From Cardinalis cardinalis (lineage: Eukaryota > Chordata > Aves > Passeriformes > Cardinalidae), in contig JACDOX010000334.1 of assembly GCA_014549065.1 (NCBI GenBank), positions 70,426 through 134,425 on the forward strand: a stretch of 64,000 nt of DNA, given 5' to 3'. Shown piece by piece: positions 13,513 through 25,000 of the stretch (positions are counted from its first letter, which is position 1; the number at the start of each line of letters is the position of its first letter). The notes beneath the pieces are model-generated. The model worked only from the letters and a program-made list of their open reading frames with translations, was not told the origin of the DNA and made no database searches. A program made the position numbers and the translations under genes.

Positions 13513-15963
13513 TAGTGTGCTTAGTTATGTGTAGGGCTGCAGTCCTGGTTCATGTCACCGGGGCCATGCTTGAGGGCGGACCAAAACTTGGGGTGAGTTG
13601 AATGTTNATTTCCTCCAGTTTGGGCCAAATGGAAGCTGCTGCAACCCTGAAATGGGGCAGGGACAAGGAGTGAGGGGCTGTGCTCCCAGCCCACCTGCAG
13701 CAGGGAAAATGGGATTTCTGTGCTCCCTCTCCATCACTTGCACTGCAAACATTTCAGTGCCGCCGTCCCTGCAGGTGTCTGCCCGTTTGGCGAGCTCTCC
13801 ACATGAGTGTGTGTGTCCTGAAAAACCTCCCAAATTACCATTAAACCAGCACTTTCCGAGAGTGGTTGTTCCTTTGCCAGCATAAGGAATGTTTTAGAGA
13901 GAAACTGAAGCCTGGGAGGGAGCAGAGGCAACAAGTGGTGGCTGGAATATTTTTGTGTTTGGGTGTGAGCTGCGGCTCTGAGCGCTGTGTCCTTTCCCTG
14001 GTGCTTGGGAGGATCAGATTGCTGGGAATGGGGTCGAGGGTGAGCACAGGGCTGGCTGTGTCCCCCACCAGGTGTTTGGAGCAGTTCTGTCTGTCTCCAG
14101 GCTCGGGCAGGCTGGATTTGGCCGCGCTTTGTAGGAGTCACTCTCCACTTTTCAGGAATGCAGCCTGCAGAAGTGTCCTCAGGGCACATCTCAGCATCAG
14201 TCACCTGGGGAAACGAGATGCAGAGATGTGTCAGTGGCAGCCCCAGGAGCCCTGGTGCACGTGGGAGGGAGGCAGCAGCCCTGGCAGGGCTGTGAGTGTT
14301 TACTAGAGGCTGTGCTGTCACTGCAAGGCAGCTCTCAGGTCCCTGGGAAGCAAATGGCTTGTGGTTTCTGGCAGCAAATTCCCACTGGGCTGTGTCAAAT
14401 GCACTTTGAGATGGAGGTACCCATGTTCAGTTTATTATGAGTGAATAATTTAGCTGCACTTGCTTGTTGTACCCATTCCTGTAGGTTTTACTTNTTAAAA
14501 TTTTCCTTTTATGTGGCAGGATTTTCCCCTGTTGATAAACTGCTGCTGAAGTACAAATGGTCTACATTGAAAATAGAGCAGATGGGGCCATATTAGCCTG
14601 GTTCTCTCATCCATGAAAACAAGTGCTGTAACCATTGTAATTTGGTGTAATTTCAATGCAAGTCAACAGAGTTGCAGGAGAATTTAGGTCCTCAGTGACC
14701 TTTGTGTATTCCTTGACTTCTGTTTTGCGTGCAAGTTGATATTTTCTAATTGACAGAGTAAGACTTTATAACACAGGGCACATTTATGTGTAATCTCCCT
14801 AACTGGAAAACTGTTGATTGCGTAATTACATATAATTACCTCAGTTGTTCTTGGCCTGACAATATTTGCAGGATGGCTCAGGAAGGCAGTTCACTGTCAG
14901 ATGTCAGAATAGATTTTATGGAGCAGGTTGGCACTCGATTAATTCAATATTGGCTGAAGAAAGGAGACNCCAAGCCATTCCATCCCTCACCCAGAACAAG
15001 ATATTTTGTATTTGTCCAGTTTGAAGCTAAACCTGGAGCAGATACCACAGTCCGTCTCTGAATAGTCTCAGTGTGGGAGATCCAAATCAGTATCTTCTAA
15101 CGNGCTCTAGGCAGATAAAATCCCTATTCTAATTTCCCTCTGGAATATTTTTCTCCCTAGTTCTGTTCAGTATCAGATGTCTACCTATCAGGGATGATGA
15201 AGTAACACTAAAATGGTAAAAACTCCCTCCTTAATCCCCAGGTGTCACCAGAAAGAAACACAGCGCCTGAAATACCAGTGTGTCTCTACCAGGTTTGCAA
15301 ATTACTTCTTTATTTTTTAAAGAATCAAAGTTGAACCCAAAACCAGNAAGAAAAACCCCAGGAAACTTGTTAGAGCCAGCATTTTATGAAGGCACCAGCG
15401 CATCTCGTTTATAACCAGGTGCAGAGCAATCTGAAGGCTGTAGAAGACTCTCATGCCACCAAGGGAAGTTTTAATTAGCCCCTCTAGGACTATGAGAAAG
15501 GCTTCAACCAAAGGTCCAANTGCTTTAATTACCTGTGCCACATAGTGGCTGTGAGGACATGCTGAGGAAGGCATCTATTTAATACTTATTTTACTTCTCC
15601 CTTCCCTCTGCTCTGAAATGACTTTCCAGTTATTTTCGGCTTCAGGACTGTTTGCATTACTAATATGTGAATTCTGTGTGTTTGCTAGCCCAGAAATCCT
15701 GCACAGTGAACCCCCTGCTCTCCCTGCACATCACTGCCACTGCATTTACCACTTCCTTTGTCACAGAGCAGCACCAGACTATCACCAGCTCTGTGAATAA
15801 CCACTTTCTTCTGTTTGTTTTGAGGCTGTTTTCCCTGACCTTTGTTTAATAGATTTTTTTACTTTTAATTGGAAAAGAACTCNACCTGTGACACCCTATT
15901 CATCCACTTTGCACACCTCCTGGTTTTGCTGACTCCTGTTGTATCCCCAGAGTTNTTCCTTCC

Positions 15964-16230
15964 ATAGAATTACAGAACATTCTGGTTGGAAGAGGCTTTT
16001 TAAGGGTTTCCTAGTCCAACCCTCCCTGCAATAAGCTGTGACTTCACCTTGATCAGCTGGTTCAGAGCCCTGTCCAGCCTGGCCTTGAATGCCTCCAGGG
16101 ATGGGCAGCCTGTGCCAGGGCCTCGCCACCCTCATGGTAAAGTACTTCTTCCTCATCTCCAGTCTGAATTGGCCTCCTTCTTCTCAAAACCATCATCTCT
16201 TGTCCTTTCTCTGTGCTGAGGAGTCCCAGA
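15964..16230 (-). mobile_element. CR1 LINE 3' end
   Basis: Begins (on +) ATAGAATTACAGAACATTCT and continues with TGTCCAGCCTGGCCTTGAAT and GGGATGGGCAGCC, the reverse complement of the CR1 3' untranslated region. Moderately diverged, so an older copy. Confidence 0.8.
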
Positions 16231-17130
16231 TTAAGCTGGGACATTATCCAACCTTTTCCACACCACTTCTGTTTTTTTCTGAACCTTTCCCAATTTACGT
16301 CCNTGTGAAAAGTCCAAAAGTGCCCAGGGTACTTGGGATGTTTCATAGTGTAACTGCCTTGTTCACTTTGTTCTGTTTCTTTCCCAGCCATCCCTGTAGT
16401 CTGATTTGCTTCTTTTGGCATAGCTGAGCATTGGGACAGTGTTTCCATGGAACCTTTCCTGGGACCTTGCTCCTGAGTGGTACTACCAAGCACAAAGTCC
16501 ATCCTCCCACATGTGAAGCTTGGAATGTTTTTCCTTACATGTGTCACTTGGCATTTGTGACAATTAATTCTGTCTGCCCTCTTGCTCTCCCAGTAGCTTA
16601 GGCCTGTTGAAGTTCTTATTAATAGATTCTCGTCATTACTATCTCAAATAATTTACAAACTTTGTCATCCTTTGTCATGATTGTCCCCATGACAAAGTCC
16701 TCAACAGAATTCCCTGAGGAAGTCCTTTTATGACTCTGTTTCATTCTAAGAACTGACAGATGGCCCAATATTCCAACTGTTTCCTAGCTTTTTGAGCAGA
16801 TTTTTTTTTTGGTTTTTTTTTTTTTCATCTGTGGAGTGACCTTTTTCTTTTAAGTCCTAGATGCGTAAGCATTTCCCTAAATTTCTATCAAAATCGCTGT
16901 GAAAACCATTTTTGTTGCAATCCAAACACCTGTTGACCCCTGTGAGAGCTCCTCTGGGTTTACAGGACATGCCATCCTTGTACAAAAACCATCTGACTCT
17001 TCCCGAGTACTTCGCGTTAATTCTGATGTCCACTAATCCTGTTCTCATTATAGCTTCTACTAATTGGTGTGATAGAAGCATGAAATGTGTTGGCTCAGTA
17101 GATCTCCCTGGAAACTTCAAAATGAATTCT
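16231..17130 (-). mobile_element. Degraded sequence, probably an ancient CR1/L3-like LINE
   Basis: Segments such as TCAAATAATTTACAAACTTT and CCCTGAGGAAGTCC resemble the 3' halves of old amniote CR1/L3-type elements in the antisense orientation. It directly follows the CR1 end at 15964-16230. No reading frame survives. I am unsure whether it is one element with its neighbour or an independent older one. Confidence 0.4.
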
Positions 17131-17272
17131 CAGTCCTGTCACCATTCTGTTCTCATGCTAATTTAGCAGCAATGGGATGTGGATTTCCTGCCAGGAGTGG
17201 TGGCACAGCAAGTCCCAGCATGGGGGAATCTTCCCTGGCAGAGAGGAGCTCTCCTGCCCACCACAGCCATGG

Positions 17273-17560
17273 AATTACAGGATGGTTTGGGTTGGAAGGG
17301 ACCTTAAAGCCCATCCNTCNCAGCCCTCCATGGCAGGGACACCTGTCCCANGCTGCTCCAACCTGGCTTTGGGCACTTCCAGGGATCCAGGAGCAGNCAC
17401 AGCTGCTCTGGGAGCTCCATCCCGGGGCCTTCTCACTCTCCCAGGGAACAATTCCTTCCCAATATCCCATCTCACCCTCCTGTGGTTGAAACCATTCCCC
17501 ATATCCTGACACCACACATTTTTGTCAATGATCTCTCTCTGTGAGGGATTGCTGCCTTGT
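17273..17560 (-). mobile_element. CR1 LINE 3' end, younger copy
   Basis: On + it reads GGTTTGGGTTGGAAGGGACC, then CACTTCCAGGGATCC and AACAATTCCTTCCCAATATC, the reverse complement of the CR1 3' end. Close to the usual avian sequence and so less diverged than the copy at 15964. Confidence 0.85.
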
Positions 17561-18470
17561 CCCCTAAACNTTTCCCTCACTTCCACATATTCAGCCTTTC
17601 CCACTTATTCCTTTCATTTCCCCTTCTTTTCCTTCCCTTTCTCCAGGATGTGAGTAATACAGTGTACACATTTTGTTCTGTGTTTCAGAAGCTGGGCAAA
17701 ATACTGTCAGTAGAACACATCTGAAAACTCCATGAGTTAATGTGTCCTTGGATAGCATAAGCTGCTTTGATTTAGACTGCAATTTACTGCTTTTCCTTCT
17801 GGGATTACTGAGGAGTTTTCAGTTGCTGCAGCGATTGTTCTCTTTTGCTCAGTAATTTGCTTGCATTTCAGGTTGCACACAGGTTTCCAGGTTCTGAAAT
17901 GAAAATGTCTTTAGAAGTCAAGAACAAGAAATACTTTTAGCTTGTCATGTTAAATTTTAATTAATCACCTCTGCCACCGTTTCCAGCATCAAAGGTTTGC
18001 AACACGCCCTTGCAAACATCAGGCAGTGAATGTAAGCCTTAAATACATGGCAAATGATTAAGCTTCCTCATGCCTCACATTGAAAACAGGCTTTTGTTAT
18101 GGCTCTGAATGTTTTGGTAGCAATCTTGGTACACAGACAAATTTTCCACCATTGTTTTTCACCTCTGTATCCCGTTCTTATCAATATTGATGCCTGTAAT
18201 TTTCTTTTTAACTTACTCGCAACATCCTGCTTGAATAGTTAGGCCAGGACTGCAATAAATCAGTGAAGAATCGGGAAATAGCACCTGGCCNGATCATGGC
18301 ACAGTTAAGTTTCAAAATTACAATTTCACAGTGCATTATTATAAATTAGTTTTATGTTTAGCAAGGAAGTCTNAGGGAAGGGCAGTTGTCTGGGGCATCA
18401 CCACTCATTGACCTCTGCGGTCTGAAAAGCAGAATTTCTGTCACAGGGCATATATCATTTGGGTTAATAT

Positions 18471-18506
18471 TTTTTTTTCCTATGAGATTTTTTTGGGTTG
18501 GCTTTT

Positions 18507-18558
<52 letters not shown>

Positions 18559-18680
18559 TTTTTGTTTTTGTTTTTTTTTTGTGTTTTTTTGTGTTTTTTT
18601 TTTTTTTTTTTTGTGGGATTGTTTTGTGTGTGTGTTTTTTGTTTGTTGGTTTGTTTGCTGTGTTGTTGCACTTTTTTTTT
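18471..18680. repeat. Poly-T and T/G-rich low-complexity tract
   Basis: Contains an uninterrupted run of 48 T (18510-18557), followed by T-rich sequence broken by single G. Length in such runs is unreliable in assemblies. Open frames in it are compositional artefacts. Confidence 0.85.
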
Positions 18681-21494
18681 CTGGTGAGAGTTTGTCTGTT
18701 TGATTGATTTCTTTTCCTTTAGTCAGAGTAATATTCTTTCCCCTCTGAAGGGGAAATGCTGGGGCTGCAGAGGTTTTGCTGCCTTGTTTTGCGTGCTGCC
18801 ATCCCTTGGGCAGTTTTGCAGGGGCAGAGTTGTGCTGTGAGCTGCTGGGCAGCCCAGATCTGGTGCAGGATTTCTGCCCCCAGAGTCTGAGCCTGGCTCC
18901 AGCCTTGTCTCTGTAGCAGACGCCCATCAGCTGCTCCCTCACTGCTCCTTTCACTGCAGGGAGAAACTCTGGTTAGCCCCAGGTAGGAGCCAAGGAGTGA
19001 CACCCAGCAGTGCTCCTGATGTCCCTCAGCTCCTTCCTTGGCTGTCAGTCACGCCTTCATACCTGTGCCAGGTACCTGAAGCTTCCCCTCCTCTTTTTTT
19101 CTCCAACTTTACATTCAAGAACTCTGCCAAAGGTGTTTTTGTGCAAATGAAGCCCTGCCGTGTCACTGAATANTGAAGAGATAGCACCTTGAAATGAAAT
19201 TACTTCATTTGTTTTATGTCAAAACACAGATTTGTTCATATTACCCTCTATGATTCCNGTGGTTTTCAGAATAAACATAAACAACAAAATTGTCTAGCTG
19301 AACTTGAAACAAAAGTGTGTTCCTGATATCCAACAGACGGGATAATGATGGTGATGAGGGTAGTTTGATGTAAATTATGGTGATTGATGTAAATATGTGC
19401 TACAGTGCTTAAATATTTACTGTTTTCCCTTCAGGAGAAGGATGGAGTGTATACAGAAGGGTGTTTTTTACCTGTACTGTGCTGCAGTGATGTGCAGGCT
19501 GGACTGTTTGGCATTGAATGGCAGTGCTAAAATTATATTGTCTCTGTGTAATTACATATACAGGCCCACTCATATACATCACTTACTGGGGAATGTAATA
19601 GTGCATCACAGACACCATCTTATTTTCTTGTAGTAAATTAGTTTTTTTAATGAGCAACATTTATTTTGAAAAGAGAATTTAAAGATGACTTTGAGATTCT
19701 TTTTAGAGGCATGTTANGGTATTTTCTTGCACTTTTCTTGCTCTAGAAATGACTATTTCTGGAGAAATGAAGCGAGACCTGATCCTGATGCGTGAATGCA
19801 ATATGCCTGTCTGGTGGGGGGCTGGCTGATGTAGGTGATTTCAAAACAAATGCCGTCTGTAATTTAGCTTTAGTTGCCATTGGGTCCAGACCTGCTGTGG
19901 TTGCCCTCTAAGTTAGTTTAAACGTGTGCATTTTCTTGGTCTAACTGTGTGTTTCTGGCGTGCCTGTCACCATGGTAACTCTGAGTTTAAATTCTGTGAC
20001 ATGAGATCACTGCAAGTCTTGCTTTAAAGAGGTCTGAGTTGCTGCACTTTGAAAGCAGGGAGGATTCTGATATTGTCTCTCCCTCTAACTTGAATCCCCA
20101 CACAATGGGATTAAATCCAGTGCTTGTCTGCGCTTGTGTCTTTATTCTAATTTTATATGTAACAGCTTTATGAAACGCAAATAACTTGTTACATAATATG
20201 CAGTGCTGAACAGTGTGATTTGTCTTTAAATATGCTTTTTAAAATAGACTATTCCACTCTATAAACAGAGCACATTTGTGTGTAATCTTGCTGCACTTTT
20301 CACTGTGCTGTCGGTTATTTTCAACTGCACTGTATTGTTGTAAAAGGTTTTATCTTTCACTGCTATGGAGAATCCTATGGACCTGATTAAATGGGGTTTT
20401 CCTTCTGATTCATAGTATTCAGGTTTAAGTGATANGCTCTGTTGAAACCCCACAGGTTATAAGATTGTCCTTGTACTAATTTATTATTCCTCATTTGGGC
20501 TCTAGAGCAGTTTAATTTCTGAGACTTAACAGGTCTGAGCCTGAACTTCATTTAGTTAAAGCCTGTTAAATGTGAATGCTGCTTCTGATTTGGCCTCATT
20601 TCTGTTGTGATTGTCTGTAATCCTGGTGCTCTTCTGCATGAAGAGTGCTTTTTATATTCATAGTGATGTTTAACAAACTAATACAATGCACAAGTGAATA
20701 ATTTCTCCTCCTGGAATGCCTTTTTTTGTGCTCATGTTGCTCAAAAGGAAGCCAAATGTAAGAGTGCTCGAGTTTGGCTATTGGAGCCCAGACAGGAATT
20801 TCTGTTCCCTGTGCACAGGTGTGGAGGTGGACGAGGGCTGGGGGAGTTCTGGGCAGTGGGGACAGTGGAGGNATCCAGACAAGTTCAGTCAGAATTGCTT
20901 CTGAATGACCTCAGACCCAAACCCAGATGTTTTTATGACCCTCACTCGTCCTCCTGCCTGTGAAAACCTGGATTGCTAAAGGGTGTGTTTAGGGCACTTG
21001 TGGAAATTGAAGGTATGTTTAGGTAGAATATTTTCTGACCTGTTTTCATCTGAGCTGGAAGAAGCCTGTTTGCTGCCTGGCTGACAAGCTGTGCAAAATA
21101 AGGTTGTAAATATCCATCCCTGTCATCTGGGAGCTAAGGTGGCTCTCCCCTCCCCACCAGCTAAATCTGTTCATGCTGCATTCTGACAGTGGCAAAAACC
21201 TCCCTGAAAGTTCTGTGTAACACAACAGGGAAATGCCCTTCATGCAAGAAATGCCAGATTTTGGGTGAATAACATATTCTTGTGAAAAAAAAAGGTAGTT
21301 GTCATATAGATATGGGTGAGACTTCTTGAGAGAGGGGAAAACATGTTTTGGGAGTGCNATGGATGAGAAGGGTCCCCGTTCTTCTGGGAAGGTGGGGAAT
21401 AAGCTGGAGCCAGTGCACAGTCTGCATTTTTGGGAGGAGGTGGTGGTGGGTCCAGGCTTGGATCCCCAAGCTGGCTGAGGGAAGTTTTAAGTTA

Positions 21495-21562
21495 ACAATA
21501 ACAAACTGCAGTGGGGTGTCTGCAGGGACAACTGCAGACACCCCACTGTAGTTTGTTATTGT
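21495..21562. repeat. Near-perfect inverted repeat (31-bp arms, 6-base loop)
   Basis: The left arm 21495-21525 (ACAATAACAAACTGCAGTGG...) is the reverse complement of 21532-21562 with a single mismatch that would be a G-U pair in RNA. The loop is GGACAA (21526-21531). It lies in intron 1, 346 bp before exon 2. No flanking duplication or transposon end is obvious. It could be a template-switch palindrome, a short MITE-like relic or a hairpin-RNA precursor; the sequence alone does not decide. Confidence 0.9.
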
Positions 21563-21908
21563 ACTTGGCTGTAGGAGCTCTTTAGGGAATTGTACTTTGT
21601 TGTCTTGGATGTGGAAGTTTAAGAACAATAACTTAGCAATAAGTACATGAAAGCTATTACCTTGATACACAGGGGAATATTTTCAGGGTAGTTTTAACTT
21701 CAATCCATGTTTCAAAACTAAAACTTAAAACAAATCTTCCTTGGGCTGGCAACACATTGGGCTGAGTATAGAAAGTCTTCTGGTGGTTTTTATTTGGTGG
21801 GTGGGATGTTTTGGTGGTTTTTTTTGTCTTTTTTGTTTATTTAAAAAAATTTTATGTATTTTTAATTTAAGAGTTTCTGAACCCTTTTTCCTTTGTTCTG
21901 TTTTGCAG

Positions 21909-22015
21909 CATTACTTTACTGTTCTCTTTGGCCATGAGGGGCAGAAGCCACTGGAGCTGCGTTGTGAGGATGAGGTTGATGGAGATGAGTGGGTAGAAGC
22001 TATTCACCAAGCAAG
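21909..22015 (+). CDS. RASGRF2: RASGRF2 exon (probably exon 2): second half of PH1
   Basis: Encodes [18 protein letters not shown] then ...[10 protein letters not shown], the C-terminal beta strands and helix of the first pleckstrin homology domain (about residues 97-132 of the human protein). The EWVEAI helix carries the conserved PH-domain tryptophan. The acceptor is TTTTGCAG and the donor is AAG|GTATGG. The exon ends two bases into a Ser codon, which is completed by the next exon. Human has a second Tyr where His is seen at the first codon. Confidence 0.95.
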
Positions 22016-25000
22016 GTATGGAACTCAATTTGTGACCCTCTGATCCATTTTATTATAGATAAATGGATAATACTTTGAGAACCTAAACCCATCTTCCAAA
22101 CTGAAAGAAGTGATTACATGTATTAGGTGGGTGTTGTTTGCAATTCATGAGTACCTTATAGGAAAAAAACACCTTTAATATTCATTCTTATTTCACTGTC
22201 TTTTATCTTTCATAAGCAATTATGCTGCAGTTGAAATTAGTTCAGGAAGAATATTATTTTATTAGAAAGAAGCCCTAGGATTAGTCTTCTGTTAGAGACA
22301 AGCGTGTCATATGAATGAGGAAATTAATAATATTACAGATGAATAAATGAGTTTTTCCATAAAAACTCTTACAGAGAAATAAGTGTAAAAAAGAGGACAT
22401 CAAGCCATAAAGATGATGAAGTGTGACAAATAAAATTTTGACTTTGAAACNGAAATTCTGAATGACCTGAACCACAGTTTGTGAAAAGGGACGTCATAGG
22501 ACCTTGAGCCATGCAGTAGGCTGTGCCTGAGGAGAGGCCTGGGTGGCAAGTGGCCACGGTTTAGGTGTAATCTAATGAAAGTGATCTCACTTGCATGAAG
22601 GCCTGAGGAATATAGAAGGTGTGAGAAACTATGCTCAATCTTCAGAGTTTTAAAAAGTTTAATAAGGGATAAAAGGGATAAAATGCAGTGCTGAGGTGCT
22701 TGGCTATTTGCTAAAAGCACACCATTAACCTAAACCATGTTCTCTATGTACTGTTACATTACAGGGGCTGCAGGCATATTCATAAGGGTTTGAGTTGGAT
22801 ATGTATATATTCCAACATTCCTTTGGGTTTAGATGTTCTTTTGCTTGGTTTTAACCTTTGGCTTGTCTTCATGCCATGTTGTAAATTAAACCAATNTATT
22901 TTATTTCTTCTTGTGGTTCCATCCTGTTGTTTTTACACTCCCTGGTAACGAGGGGCCAGTAAATTGGGTTCTGGTTTTTGTCACTCTTATTTTACCACTC
23001 AGATAATCTACAAGTGCAAGGAACCNCATACTTATCTTACACCATTCTTTGAGTTAGTTACATAAAGGCATGTTAACATCAGATAGTCTCTATTTTAATA
23101 TCATGCTATGGCCTAAGATATACAAATTGCTATTTAGTATTTCTGCAAGCCAAATGGTGCATACCTAAANGGACAGATTATACTATACCAAAAAGCAGCT
23201 AAAAGGAATCACAAATTGCATTATATCAGGATCTCTGTGATCAATAATAACTTGCAAAACAAAAGCTAATACATAAATGNGAAAGGCAATAACTGTATTT
23301 GTCATTTATAACAGGAGGCANAGCTGCTGCCGAAATGCACTTTCTGCAGCCTCCTCCCATCCACACTCACCTCAGCTAATCTGCAGTGCCATGGTAACGC
23401 ACAAGGAGCCAGGCAGCTCCCGAATTGCTTAGGACACGAGCCATGTAAACACAAGTGATTCTGCTTCAGAACTAAAATTGAACATGAGCAGCTCGTAGTT
23501 TTTAATTTAGAGCTTGTGAAGTGAGGCTCTGGGCCTGCACGCCTTGTGCTGCCTGGGCAGCCAGCTTTGGGAGCTGTGTCCTCCTCTGGTGATGCCTAGA
23601 GCAGTGGCTAGACAGTGTTAAAGGAATAAAGTGGGTATTTTTTAAAAGGCCTCAAAGGATCTACCTTGCACAGCACAAAAGTCTGGCCAAGGCTCCACCC
23701 AAGGTGCACCCAAGNTGNACCCAAGNTGGACNCNGAGNCACNAGTTGTCACACTTTGATGAGTTCTGGTCCATTGCCATATTGGGGTTCAGTGTCCAATT
23801 CCAGCNCCAGGNGATGCAGTCCCACCCTCCCAGGCTGCTCTCCTCCATTCCCTGNTGTTTGCACTTTTTGGGCTGAAGCTGCAGCGATGTCCTTGGTTCT
23901 GGGGCTGGAAAAGGATTGTTCTGTGTGCCTGGGCTGTGAGGAGAGCAGCTGACACTTTATATGGAGTTCAGAGCTACATCCTAATGTAGTGCAGAATCTG
24001 GAAAATATGAAAGCTCAAATTTAAGGCATCAGTGGTGCCNCTGAGTGGGGCCCTGTCCTCTCCCAGGCCAGCCCTGCGGGTGGGCAGTGGAGCAGCTCTG
24101 GGTGACCACATCATCCCGTGCCCTGGGGGTCCCTGGGGCTCAGGGCTGGGCCAGTGTCCCCTGTGTGACACCACAGCCCTGTGCTGCTGCAGGGTTTGTC
24201 CTGGTCTGGGACAGCTTTTGCTGTGCAGTGCCTTGGAGTGGCTGCCTAGAACAGAGGCTGGGTAAGATTGACAGAATAAAGTGGGTATTTATTAAAGGCC
24301 TTCAAAANGTGCATCTTGGGCTGTCAGAGGCCTCCCAGAGGCTGCACCCTAGATGGACAATGGTCACGAGTTTTTCACTCAATTATAAGTTTGGTCCATT
24401 TGCATTTCAGGGGTTAATCCTCCAATTCCAGCTTCAGCTAATGAAGTCATTTACCCCCAGCTTGCTCTCCCCCAATTCACTTTTGTTTATGCTTTCAGGG
24501 CCTGAGGCTGTAGGGTGCCCTTGAGTGTCAGGCCCAGAGGGATTGTGTTGCCTGATCCAAATGTGAAGATAGCCACTATCACTGTATATGGAGCTTAGAG
24601 TTATAGCCTAAAGCAGCACAGGATTTGAAAAATATAAAAGCGAAATCTTGGCATCCTGCTGACAGTGAGTGAGGAAGGGAGGAGGGCTTTTTGCCTCATG
24701 CTCGTGGACAATTCAGGGACAGGAGCATCCTGGGCTTCCCTCTCTGCAGCATCAGTTTGGTTTTGCCACAACCTTTCCCTGCCAGGAGGAGACACACAGG
24801 GGAGATTTGGGCTGTGCTCCGGGGCACAGGGACAGGAGCAGAGGGAACGGCCTCAGGCTGGGCAGGGCAGGCTCAGGGTGGGCACAGCAGGAATTGCCCC
24901 ATGGAAAGGGGGCTCAGGAACTGCCCTGGCACTGCCCAGCGGGGTTTGGAGTTTGGAGTGCCCGGCCCTGCAGGTGTCACCTGGAGGTGGCACTCAGAGC

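Larger units (their letters stand above)
1..21908 (+). other. RASGRF2: 3' part of RASGRF2 intron 1
   Basis: No coding exon was recognised before 21909, where the first exon begins in the middle of the PH1 domain, so this stretch is inferred to be intron 1. It holds the repeats listed separately: an LTR end at 1-119, an AT-rich block at 8500-8880, a CR1 with nested LTR at 9440-10256, a T/G-rich tract at 11262-11460, a 20-bp tandem array near 13430, old CR1 at 15964-17130, a CR1 at 17273-17560, a T48 tract at 18510 and a hairpin at 21495. In 120-8490, 10257-11260, 11470-13420, 13520-15960, 17570-18470 and 18690-21490 I see no gene; the open frames there are short and unlike any family I know. 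Confidence 0.85.

Noticed and set aside
14874..15061. Open frame MAQEGSSLSDVRIDFMEQVG... in intron 1.
   Set aside because: Hydrophilic and protein-like at first sight, but no family resemblance, no splice context, and it interrupts nothing in RASGRF2.
18386..18707. Poly-Phe and poly-Lys frames.
   Set aside because: Produced by the poly-T tract.
1..21908. Search for exon 1 with the RASGRF2 start and first half of PH1.
   Set aside because: No sequence resembling the N-terminal region was found on the + strand, so exon 1 is taken to lie upstream of the window.
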